A stretch of 24,133 nt of DNA from Nemertoderma westbladi. Lineage: Eukaryota > Xenacoelomorpha > Nemertodermatida > Nemertodermatidae. The notes beneath the pieces were generated by a model. That model saw nothing but the letters and a program-made list of their open reading frames with translations. It ran no database searches and had not been told where the DNA came from. Every line of letters begins with the position of its first letter. Position 1 is the first letter of the stretch. Shown here piece after piece: positions 1-8,750 of the stretch. The DNA lies in the NCBI GenBank assembly GCA_032718475.1, contig JAUCBJ010007461.1:1-24133 (forward strand). Reading direction: 5' to 3'. Both the position numbers and the translations under genes were made by a program.

Positions 1-1888
1 TCTCTCTTACCTTAGGTATATCAAGAATATTGGGTTGCGGGTTATTTATCGTTATTCCAAATATAATTATTCATCAACCATATTATGAAGAACTGACAGC
101 AAATAGCAGTATAAAACAACAAGTCAGTACCGGTACATAGGCATGAGATATTCAAGTAGTCAGTTTGTTTTGTTAAAGGATATATGCCCTTTATAATTAA
201 ACCTACTAGTGTACGACTAAAAAGCAGTACAGCACAAATACTTCCAAGCCGTTCTTTCTTTGGCTCAAGACTGAATGTAAACACTGCACATAGGCATTGC
301 GTCATTTCTAGGAAATTTTCTGTACAAGGAGCCACAAAAACGCTCTCATTGGCTGACTGAACTGAGAGACGCCGTAGAACAAAGGAAATCAACACGTATG
401 AATGTCAGCTGTTAACTGTAGTCATAGTAACTACTGTTCAAGAGTAGCTATCACCCTTTTGCGTCACGAATTGCCATAGAATCATAAAATATGCCTTTCA
501 CAGTACACATACGGAGGAAATAGGTCTTAGATCCTCTAAAAACACCGATACAGCAATAATACGGTCTCTTACACTTATTAAATCAACTACAGAGTATTTT
601 AATGTAAAAGATAATAAAAATAACGGGGCAATTCAGCAAAGGCTTTTACAGATTCTATGGAGGAGAGCCCGGGCGCAGGTGGCCGCCTTGCATTCTATGG
701 AATAGTCAGGGAATTTAATTGTTTATGAAATGTCGTTTCATTTCCACCATATTCACTCCTTTATCAGTCATTCGTCTATTGTTGTGGAGGTTAACATATA
801 TTGATATTAAAGTGTAAGATTGATATCTCCCGAAACCTCGTACGCGTTTCGACCTCACTGGGTCTATCATAAGACACTCCCAGTTTGAACCGAGGTTTCC
901 GATGAATTAATTTGCCTAATATCAAATTATTTCTTGAGAATAATTAGTACTGTGATGGGATGGTGATCAACACCCATTACGACAGTCAGTGTAAACACTG
1001 TCGTCAGCCTGTGTCTTAATCTCCATTTTATCTTTCATCTAATTAGAATAGAATTATATTTGAGCCACTGATTTTATAATCAACCTGTAATTGCCGCGTA
1101 GATTGTTTATCGTTTTCGACTTTCCACAGTCGCAGTGTCTGGAGCCCCACTGGGAATGCCCTCGAGTGTTTACTGATTGGTCTGAATACCAGGTCAACAT
1201 GATGGCGTCAGTACTACTACATCTCAACAACTCTTGTCTCCTCTATACTGCTATAAGAGACTCGTTCTTTTCATTTTGAGCTGCCCTGTTTTATTATAGT
1301 TTCAATTTAAACTTATTTTACAACAAATTTGTAATAACCAAATTTATAATTTTCTACTTAAATATTATTTATAATTGATGCCACTCTGTAGCCACCACTG
1401 TATAGTAAATATGTTATATTTATTTCGTGGCATCTAATCTAAAACTCTATATTACATTGCTGTTCAACAGTGCAAGTTGTTTTATTATTAGTGATTAGAA
1501 GGCAAGTGCAGCGATGACTATAAGAGACGGGAACTGTAATATGTAGTCAAGTGTATTTAACGCCTGCTCGTGTGGGAATATATGAAACGAGAGCCTGAGA
1601 AGTGAAATACAGGTACTTTATTTAAATCGAATATCTCGTTTTATTTTCAAGTTTGAAAGTTTTATTAATTAAAAATCACTTATTATACCTTTTTTGCTAA
1701 ATTGCTTTACCGTAACCTGGTAACCATACCTGCTACCGCCACTGTACCTAATGTGGACTCATTATCTATCAGGCACCATTCATACATACCCCAGCCATAT
1801 TGCTTCTATTGCCTTAAGCATAAAGTTTATCAACATAAACAAGGTGGCAGACTTTGATATTGTGCGAGTCTGTCCGTCTGTGCATACA
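1..1888. other. Upstream non-coding DNA, no gene recognised
   Basis: AT-rich sequence with stops in all frames apart from short chance ORFs; the longest, 42-395 on the minus strand, encodes 117 residues with no domain I know. A few small inverted repeats are visible: a 9-bp perfect stem at 832-840 / 891-899 and an imperfect palindrome around 979-1004. A GTACCGGTAC palindrome sits at 127-136. Nothing here supports an exon, RNA gene or full transposon. Confidence 0.6.
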
Positions 1889-2090
1889 ACTTTCTTGAGA
1901 CACACTTCTTAAAGGGCACTGGCTTTGAAGATGCAGATAATCTAGCAAATGTCATGGGTGATAGGGTGTGTCGGCGTAATTTTGTCGACAAGCCGGCACA
2001 GCATTCTTATAATGTAACATATATATATATAATGCAGCTGCAATGCTGCATGCCAATCGTAGTAGTAGTGTGTTGAATTGAATTGAATTT
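1889..2090 (+). mobile_element. Non-LTR retrotransposon (LINE) 3'-end fragment, copy 1
   Basis: This stretch matches the inverted sequence at 14597-14940 over the last part of a reverse-transcriptase ORF. Read on the + strand it gives GTGFEDADNLANVMGDR followed, a few residues on, by NFVDKPAQHS, nearly the same peptide as copy 2. It includes a shared 3' UTR with a GCAGC...GCTGC hairpin and an AGTAGTAGT motif. It ends in TTGAA/TTGAAT-type short repeats (about 2073-2090), as many LINE tails do. Some frame changes at its start suggest it is 5'-truncated and dead. The family assignment rests on the conserved C-terminal pattern of copy 2. The exact clade is not determinable by eye. Confidence 0.75.
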
Positions 2091-3131
2091 ATTGATTGAA
2101 AAAATTGAAAACCTATAATAACAATTGATTTTGTGCTATTTATGCTCCTAGCTAAGCAGTCCACAGCCATCAAGGTCTTTCATCTGCCTGCACAAAGTGT
2201 AAACTAAATAACTCAACAACATGTTTGTTATAATTTTCCTTTCCTATAACAGCTATATTTACTTCTGTCAGCATGTACCACCCACCACCAGGCAGAAAGA
2301 AAAAGAAGCTCTGAAGGTCAATATTAGAAGGTCATTAGAATTCAAACATAATATTGACCACCGCGTTTTTGTTACAAGTTAGAACGATGGTGGGGCCAGT
2401 TCTTACCCAGTAACCTAACACTCCCTTCCTGTACCAGGGCGGCGGTGGGGCAAGGCCGATTCTATCTGTGTTTTGGTTGATTACTATGATTAGGCAAGAG
2501 TAACCGCGATATCTATGACCTTTTTACATGGTGTCTTCTATAAACACTGTTGATTGCTATTTTCTTTTGTTCTCTGAATAGGTCTTTTGATAAACTTTGC
2601 TATTAATATGGGCACACTTAGATAATAAAGGTGTGTAAAGTCTTTGTGTAATGTTTTTTGTATCCCTTGACGCAGTTGTATTGTAGGTGGAAGAGAGGGC
2701 TGTCCTTGTGTTGTGTAGTTCTAATAATAATTCATCACATTCCCAAACATTATTTAATGGACTTATTGATAAGATAAGTGTGTTTGCTTGTACACATCAC
2801 AGCGCCAGACTTGTTAACAAGGCCTCTCTTATTTACCAGGAAGTCACTTAACATTTTGCCCAGTGTTATGTTACTACTGTTATGGTACAATTATTATTTA
2901 TTTGATTTTGCGACAGTATTTATTTTTGATGTACGTACTATAGTCTTATAAATGGGATTTATTTAATAAGTGTATTTAATTAAACCTATTAATAGTATTA
3001 GCAGTACTTGTTCTAATAGCAATTTTTAGACCAGAAGCAAATAAAGTTAAATATAGTGATTCAGTTTTTGCATCGAAGCGTCTTTTCCTGTTTCACTCCA
3101 GCGCTGTTACCCCAGGATTTCCACTTACTTA
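2091..3131. other. Non-coding DNA between LINE fragment and poly-C tract
   Basis: AT-rich sequence with no ORF of note. A GC-richer patch at about 2385-2460 has two GGTGGGGC-like motifs, the only visible structure. I see no splice-flanked exon or RNA gene. Confidence 0.5.
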
Positions 3132-3148
3132 CCCCCCCCCCCCCCCCC
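3132..3148. repeat. Poly-C homopolymer, 17 nt
   Basis: An uninterrupted run of 17 C lies just upstream of the foldback element, followed by more C-rich sequence up to about 3193. Such runs are slippage-prone and can form G-quadruplex structures on the minus strand. Confidence 0.95.
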
Positions 3149-3186
3149 ACCCCGACCATTTCGGTTCACCCCTTCCCCAATTCCTG

Positions 3187-3732
3187 TCACCCCATGTATA
3201 TCATTTCATTATTACTCCTTTCCGTCAATTGATAACAACATCGTTTATTGTTTTGGTTAGAAAAAATAGATAGAACGTTATTGTTTGTCAGTAATGTTAA
3301 TTGTCGGGGGCCTAAAACCAAATAGGACGTGTGTTCGTAATACTGGCGTAGGTTCGTAAGTAAGTACCGGTACATGCATCTACATCAGTTGTCGCCGAGC
3401 CTATAGATAATTGTAAATACCAATGAGTTATGATTATGAATGAAGAAGATTACACATTGAACTTAATAATCTTCTTCATACATAATCATAACTCATTAGT
3501 ATTTAAAATTATCTATAGGCTCGGCGACAACTGATGTAGATGCATGTACCGGTACTTACTTACGAACCTACGCCGGTATTACGAACACACGTCCAATTTG
3601 GTTTTAGGCCCCCGACAATTAACATTACTGTCAAACAATAACGTTCTAACTATTTTTTCTAACCACAACAATAAACGATGTTGTTATCAATTGATGGAAA
3701 GGAATAATAATGAAATGATATACATGGGGTGA
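3187..3732. mobile_element. 546-bp foldback element (two 266-bp inverted arms)
   Basis: Left arm 3187-3452 and right arm 3467-3732 are reverse complements of equal length, separated by a 14-nt loop (3453-3466). They begin TCACCCCATGTA and end TACATGGGGTGA. Reading the two arms as mirror ORFs gives 62-residue peptides that differ at only 7 positions, so arm identity is high but not complete. Both arms contain a GTACCGGTAC palindrome and a TCTAACC/ATAAAC motif that recurs at 10399-10440 and 17909-17953. No target-site duplication is obvious and no transposase is encoded. It is most likely a foldback-type non-autonomous transposon. A local inverted duplication or an assembly fold-back artefact are alternatives. 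Confidence 0.85.
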
Positions 3733-4178
3733 AATAATGTGATTTTTTGATGACTGAAAGTAATAATGACCCCTAGATTTAAAGTGAAAACCTGGTTCAC
3801 ATGGGTGAATATATGCGTTATTAAAATCAACGATTCTCTATTCCGTTTCAGAAACATGAAATATGTCCCCCTGGTGTGACAGGGGGTTCAATAAATATGT
3901 CCTACCCTTGTCTCCTCCATAATTTATTATATCATTGACCTGTCATTCCATCTTTCTACCTGGTTTCAGCCATTACCTCATTCTGTACTTAATAAGACAT
4001 TGACGCCCCCATTGCCATCACGCCAGTTACCACACAGGGCCGGAGGGTGTGCCTGTATGAGCGCTCATAATCTCGGCTGCAGCACTGAAGCGATCGCACA
4101 ATGATCAGCCAACCAGCAGCCTCACCGCTGCCCTGCAGCCGTACATGGCCTCCTGTTGGTCGCAACCTATAGCAGGTG
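3733..4178. other. Non-coding DNA before the TRIM9 promoter region
   Basis: Mixed sequence without a recognisable gene. From about 4000 the base composition becomes GC-richer (CpG, CTGCAG and GCGATCGC-like stretches), as would suit the edge of a promoter. The 68-residue minus-strand ORF here shows no domain. Confidence 0.4.
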
Positions 4179-4204
4179 CCAATAAGTCTAGCCAATCAAC
4201 CAAT
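4179..4204 (+). promoter_or_regulatory. Candidate TRIM9 promoter: three CCAAT boxes
   Basis: Three CCAAT motifs lie within 26 bp (4179-4183, 4192-4196, 4200-4204), with a fourth at 4315-4319. They are in the GC-richer block about 250 bp before the TRIM9 start codon. CCAAT boxes usually lie 60-100 bp upstream of transcription starts, so a start between about 4250 and 4400 would fit. No convincing TATA box is seen at the right spacing. This is inference from position and motif only. Confidence 0.35.
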
Positions 4205-4388
4205 CCCTAGCATAAGTTCTGGTTTCTATCCGAAGCGAATGCCAGGCAGAAAACAATCCCTTATAGGAGTTTGTATGGCGGGATTTTTATCCTTCCATTT
4301 CTGTGCATCTCATCCAATTCAATCGTCGCTTCTTTCTTACTGGTTGTTCTACTCAATGTTTTCCTTTCCCCAGTAGCGTAACAACTAG

Positions 4389-4409
4389 GCTCTCCTCTTT
4401 TACTTCTAG
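4389..4409 (+). other. Possible 3' splice site for an upstream 5'-UTR exon
   Basis: A pyrimidine-rich run (GCTCTCCTCTTTTACTTCTAG) ends in AG at 4408-4409, just before the TRIM9 start codons. It has the look of a splice acceptor, so the first coding exon may be preceded by a spliced non-coding exon. The in-frame TAG at 4407-4409 closes the TRIM9 frame upstream in genomic DNA, but it would be removed if this acceptor is used. RNA evidence is needed to choose. Confidence 0.35.
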
Positions 4410-4411
4410 TT

Positions 4412-4486
4412 ATGCATTTCTTTGACTATGAATCGCCTGTTATTTTCGAGAAATATGGAGGACGAATTAACCTGTCCGGTTTGTAA
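4412..4486 (+). other. Overlapping upstream ORF (24 codons) across the TRIM9 start
   Basis: An ATG at 4412 opens a 24-codon frame ending at TAA 4484-4486. It is out of frame with TRIM9 and overlaps both candidate TRIM9 start codons (4428 and 4455). If the mRNA begins upstream of 4412, or enters through the acceptor at 4409, this uORF would be met first and could lower TRIM9 translation. The start context is weak (T at -3). Confidence 0.35.
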
Positions 4487-4589
4487 GTGTTTCTATAGTA
4501 ACCCGGTGCTTCTCCCGTGCGGACACAGTGTTTGTTTTTCGTGCGCTCATAAGCTGCAACACGACTCGAATCAAAATACATTGGAATCG
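4455..4589 (+). CDS. TRIM9: TRIM9 coding exon 1 (N-terminus, first part of RING)
   Basis: Encodes residues 1-45, beginning [10 protein letters not shown], the usual start of the TRIM9/TRIM67 family. It supplies the first six zinc ligands of the RING finger: C7, C10, C22, H24, C27, C30. The RING recruits ubiquitin-loaded E2 enzymes, so this exon carries half of the catalytic module of an E3 ligase known to act in axon guidance and branching. ATG 4455 has A at -3 and G at +4 and gives the family N-terminus; ATG 4428 would add nine residues (MNRLLFSRN) in the same frame and is possible. The exon ends at a consensus GTAAGT donor (4590-4595) in phase 0. A second GTAAGT lies inside the exon at 4483-4488, within the C10-K11-C12 codons; its use would destroy the RING. 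Confidence 0.95.
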
Positions 4590-4862
4590 GTAAGTTTGGT
4601 TTAATTAAGCACAATTCAGCAATTATTGATTCATTATGGTTAATTGATTGATTAATGTACAAATTATCACCAAATCTGCCTAAAATTCTTATTAGAAGAT
4701 TATAGTTTTCGTTTAATGCTTTTTTTTATTACACTGCGGGTGGGGTACTCTTGCATCGTGTGTATTATGAAAATTAATGAAAATTATAAAATTAACGATA
4801 TTTAAGAAAAAATTAAAATACCACTTACTGCAGATATGATTAAACCATTTCAATTTCAATAG

Positions 4863-5030
4863 CATACATATATTTTTTTATTTTTTTTCATATACATTCT
4901 CCCCAATTGGTTATCAACAACTTGCGTTATATAAATATATTTTCATTTACATATTTTGCGCCATATATATAGTTTCATACTTTTTTTTCTTTACATATAC
5001 ATTCTCCCCTATTGGTTATCATCAGTTTGC
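4863..5030. repeat. Diverged tandem duplication, about 105-bp period
   Basis: The segment starting CATATACATTCTCCCC at 4889-4925 is repeated at 4994-5030 with a few changes, including the shared TTGGTTATCA core. Both copies are preceded by a T-rich tract after CATAC. Spacing between copies is 105 bp. It is a local duplication inside intron 1. Confidence 0.75.
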
Positions 5031-5549
5031 TATGCAGTCTTGTATACCACAAATTTATTTTTTACATGCAGGAAAAAACAAATATTTATAAAATTCCAAC
5101 AGCAGTCAACCGCACCGCACCCACCTATCTGTATAATTAAATTTACTTTAAACATTCTATAACTCTCCAGATCCAGGGGTGAGCTAAAACTACACTAGCT
5201 ATGCTATAGCGGAAGCTCACACCAATCAACCCAGCAATCAATTTTGTAGGGTATTGTGCATTATTTTTATTTTATATTTTGGAGGAAATAAATAAATAAG
5301 AAATAAATAATTATGCAAAGAGAGACGAGGGCCCTGCCATCTGCTAGCAGACAAAGACCCCTAAATTATCACTACACCGTGGGGTGAGCCTCGAAGTCAG
5401 TTGGCCTTAGTTATTATTATTAGTAGTAGTATACCTTTTATAGTACTAAGTTATTTAAAAGTATTCAAACTACCAAAGATAAAGTTTAAGTTTAATTGCA
5501 TATTTATTTGAAAGGAGTTTATGTGTTTACTTATGTATTGTATTACATA

Positions 5550-5567
5550 GGGGGGGGGGGGGGGGGG
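5550..5567. repeat. Poly-G homopolymer, 18 nt
   Basis: An uninterrupted run of 18 G lies in intron 1 on the transcribed-sense strand. It could form a G-quadruplex in pre-mRNA. Length may be unreliable because of sequencing slippage. Confidence 0.95.
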
Positions 5568-6376
5568 TACTTGCGACGCAATCAAAATTCATTCCTCTCC
5601 AAGGGAAATTAATTCGACGCCAATAACAGCTGATTAAACATGTCAGGTATGATTGTATTGGAATATATAATAAGTTCCACCAGGTGGGCCGACAAGCTTT
5701 TTACCGGTACTGGTACTAACAACTGAAATACACATCTCCAGGTCTATTATAATTGGATTACATATAAACTGGTTCCAGCAATTATGTTACTTTACATCAT
5801 GTGGTGGGATATGCGTCAATGTATAGCTAATAGCTATACTGGAAAAAAATAATTCATAATATTAAACCATAAATGTTTCTTATCTTGGTTGAATTGTAAC
5901 TAAAAATGAACCATTAGTTATCTTTCTCTTGTCTCTGTATGTTGCAACTCATGTCTCCTGTGCTGTATCCACAAACTTAACCGAGAGTATTAAACTGCCG
6001 ATTATTCAATCAGGATTGTATCCCTTAATTGTTGGTGCCGAAAGGGCGAGCCTAGCTGGCTAGACATGCGCTGTAGCCTATGTGGTCCAGCCCCCAAGCT
6101 TACATAGAAATCTATTAAACCGCTATAAAAGTTTCCAGCTGTGACTAACTTTGATTAAATTTCCCTTTACTCCGAAATCTTTCATCCCCAGGATTTCCGA
6201 ATGTGCCCAACTCATTCCCCAACAACTTACCTCCATGCTTGCATGGCATATACATACAGACGAAAATGGTGTTAAAATGAATTTGAGATCGTTAATTTTC
6301 CCATCATATCAATCATTTTATGGCCTGTATGCTAAATTCTCGGGGAACTAAAGACCGCGGATCTATCGACCCCAGA

Positions 6377-6554
6377 AGGTTGTGGGGCGAGTCAAAACTG
6401 CGAGCCATCAGCGAACTGTTATAATTATACTATGGCCATTTTCTAAATGTTTGTGTGTGTGTGTGTGTGTGTCGGAAGCCAAGATATAACTAGCCATAGT
6501 ATAATTATAATTGTCCGCTAAGATGGGTTGCAGCATTTGCTGCTCGAAGAACCT
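6377..6554. mobile_element. Small foldback/MITE-like element with (TG)n core
   Basis: An 18-bp perfect inverted repeat (6419-6436 and 6493-6510, arm GCCATAGTATAATTATAA) is flanked by a further 35-40 bp of imperfect complementarity on each side. Total arms are roughly 55-60 bp around a 56-bp centre. The centre contains a (TG)10 microsatellite at 6452-6472. The structure fits a degraded non-autonomous foldback/MITE. Outer ends and target duplication cannot be fixed by eye. Confidence 0.6.
6452..6472. repeat. (TG)n microsatellite
   Basis: About ten TG units form the loop region of the surrounding inverted repeat. Confidence 0.95.
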
Positions 6555-6833
6555 GTTTTGTTATACATTGTTACAATAAGAATACATTTACTGTCTTACC
6601 TCCTCTACCTCCTCTACTGATCATACAGTAATGATATTGTAGGTCACAACATTCCCCTTTTCACAACAATCACGCATCTGCTCCTATTATTATACAGCCT
6701 TGTGGTATTGGCACCAACTGCAATGAGTACTTTGTTTAATTTATGTTGATTCTTGTTATTCGTTCTTCATCACTTATTTTTTATAACGAGTATGTTTTAT
6801 TTGAAATTCACCGACCGTTTTCTAGTAACATCA

Positions 6834-6853
6834 ACATGCGCGCGCGCGCATGT
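6834..6853. repeat. Alternating CG palindrome, potential Z-DNA
   Basis: A perfect 20-bp palindrome, ACATGCGCGCGCGCGCATGT, with strictly alternating purine-pyrimidine sequence. It is the kind of tract that readily adopts Z-form. It stands out in an AT-rich intron. Confidence 0.9.
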
Positions 6854-7448
6854 CACCGTGCAAATCAATAACATCGTTCAGAATATCACGGCTTCCTTTC
6901 ATCCTTGGAGGTCATAAAATGTGGGTATATAGACTCAGTATAGAACTCAATGATTGTAATTGTTTGTTTGTCCTTGTTTTTATGTGAAACTTAAGTGTAC
7001 TGATATATAGTGGTTAGGCTTGCAACTAACCACGAATTATTAGGTCTGAGGTGATGGCGTGTCAATGTCAGCTCATCTGAGTCACAAACATGGACCACAT
7101 CACCCCCACTCTCTCTCCCCTACACGACCAAGTGCGGTAACAAAATTATCATATGATTATTACTATATATTGTTGTCAATATTGATTGCCGTAATTCCAA
7201 TAATATCGAATTAGGTTTTGATTTCCTATACCCGTATCCCTATCCGGCCGGTCTTCTAGAGTTTCGGGGCACTTTTGAATTTTTTACGTTTTGAATATTC
7301 AACTTATATTGCTTTTATCACTGTAGTATATTTGAACGTCCACGTTTAAAGCAATATAATAATAATCAACCCCAACAATCCCGACATTAAATATCTATAT
7401 CATTATCTATATGTTATCATAATGTTAATTAATTGTATTCTTCTGCAG

Positions 7449-8051
7449 GTCACCGAGGACGGGTCATCGGATCACGATACCAATGACACCGACAAACTGA
7501 GCGTCTTATCTGAGACAGACAGTGGCGTGTCACTGGGACTGACTGGCTCGGGACAGTCTATATACCAACATTACAGTCACGCCTCCCGAAATAAGACCCT
7601 AACCTGTCCGCATTGCAAACGCCCCCATTACATGGAGGAAGGACTGCTAACTCTTGCGAGACACCGTTTACTCGAGAGTATAATATCCAGATACAACGAG
7701 TCTAAAAGGAAATGCCAATTGTGCGAAGCAAAACCGGTCGAGGCCACTGTAATGTGCGAACAATGCGAGGTGTTTTACTGCGAGCGATGTCGCGAGAGTT
7801 GTCACCCACTGCGGGGGCCGCTCGCCAAACACACTTTGGTTGCCACTAATGTGTCCGGGGGAAACAAAGGTAGCCCCTACCCCCGCCGCCCATCCAGTAA
7901 GGTTTGGACTCACTGCCCCGACCATGTCGGGGAGAGTATCACATTGTATTGCAGCACGTGTCGGCTCCCTGTCTGCTCCCATTGTGTCGAGGATAAAACT
8001 CATGGGAGTCATGAGGTCAAACAATTAGCAACCACGTGTAAACAGCACAAG
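7449..8051 (+). CDS. TRIM9: TRIM9 coding exon 2 (RING insert, RING end, B-box 1 and 2)
   Basis: Encodes residues 46-246, phase 0 at both ends. Order of parts: an acidic, Ser/Thr-rich insert (46-97, with D-S-G at 69-71); the last RING zinc pair C98/C101; B-box 1 with C134, C137, C148, C151, C156, C159, H164, H173; a short basic linker (about 176-198); B-box 2 with C201, H204, C213, C216, C221, C224, H230, H233. All zinc ligands are present, so the exon looks functional. The long insert between RING ligands six and seven is characteristic of TRIM9/TRIM67. The acceptor is TTCTGCAG/GTC and the donor is AAG/GTTAGT at 8052. Reading through the donor would add 16 residues and stop at 8102. Antisense and shifted ORFs over this exon are shadows. 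Confidence 0.97.
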
Positions 8052-8387
8052 GTTAGTGCAGTATACCGTAAGTATATAGAAACCGAATACATTAACCGTT
8101 AACACATGTGGTTTTATCCTTGAGAGGTTGTAACACACGTTTATCCTGTTATACGTTTCACTTCACACCCATTGAGATTAACTTTACCGGGCAGGGATAT
8201 CATATAGATTTAGTGTAATAATATAGCGGCAAATATAATGGTTGTAATTATGGGTTGCTATGATGCATATGATTTGACGCACCCTTTTATCACACTGGGT
8301 CGCATCCCTTGTAATATAAGTATAGTTTTTATATAAGTATAGTCTTTAGTATAAATTTACAGGAAAGTCTTTCAAATTAATGGGGAG

Positions 8388-8515
8388 TGTGAGTGTGTCA
8401 CTAACATTTGCTATTGGTGTTATGGGTGAATGAGTGGCTTCATATTATTATAACTTTTTGTTGGGTCAGGGATCGAACTGGTGACTGTAGGGTTGAGCAC
8501 ATAGTGGCAGCAGAT
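8388..8515 (-). mobile_element. tRNA-derived SINE, minus-strand copy
   Basis: On the minus strand the sequence GTCACCAGTTCGATCC (B box at 8470-8478) is followed by CCCAACAAAAAGTTATA and, further on, AGCAAATGTTAGTGACA. The same blocks occur in the plus-strand copy at 8597-8750. The A-box region upstream (toward 8515) is decayed. A Pol III B box plus a shared non-tRNA tail in two copies is the SINE signature. Boundaries are approximate. Confidence 0.65.
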
Positions 8516-8596
8516 GATGGTATGACAGATGGTATGCCATGAGGAGGTAAATTGCGGACATATAAGGTATCAGATACTTCCAGGTCTATCTTTTAC

Positions 8597-8750
8597 CTGA
8601 GCCGCTAGCTGAATGGTTAGAGCGTCATGCTTCCAACCCGGAGGTCACCAGTTCGATCCAACCTGGACGTCATTGCCGTCTTTGCAAAAGCTGTGCCCAA
8701 CAAAAGGTTATACTAACATTTGCAATGTTAGTGACAGCAAACCCATTAAA
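8597..8750 (+). mobile_element. tRNA-derived SINE, plus-strand copy
   Basis: Has a Pol III A box (TAGCTGAATGG, 8606-8616, within GCCGCTAGCTGAATGGTTAG) and B box (GTTCGATCC, 8651-8659) at tRNA-like spacing. A non-tRNA body then carries CCCAACAAAAGGTTATA and a hairpin at 8712-8730 (CTAACATT / AATGTTAG). The T arm and acceptor arm do not pair well, so this is not a working tRNA gene. It lies head-to-head with the minus-strand copy about 80 bp away. Confidence 0.7.

Larger units (their letters stand above)
4590..7448 (+). other. TRIM9: TRIM9 intron 1 (2859 bp)
   Basis: Bounded by GTAAGT at 4590 and TTCTGCAG at 7441-7448. It divides the RING between its sixth and seventh zinc ligands. Contents I can see are a roughly 105-bp duplication (4863-5030), a poly-G run (5550-5567), a small foldback with a (TG)n core (6377-6554), an alternating CG palindrome (6834-6853), a short palindrome at 5821-5839 and an 8-bp-stem hairpin at 7010-7033. 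ORFs at 4956-5162 and 6151-6351 look like chance. No nested gene is seen. Confidence 0.9.

Noticed and set aside
42-395. 117-residue minus-strand ORF at the window start
   Set aside because: Composition is AT-driven, no domain is recognised and nothing around it supports a gene.
3187-3732. Two near-identical 62-residue ORFs on opposite strands
   Set aside because: They are mirror readings of the foldback arms, with no domain and no reason to be coding.
7668-8024. 118-residue minus-strand ORF
   Set aside because: It is the antisense shadow of TRIM9 exon 2.
8599-8672. Possible functional tRNA gene
   Set aside because: A and B boxes are present but the T stem and acceptor stem do not pair, and the B-box and tail blocks recur in a second copy, so it is a SINE.
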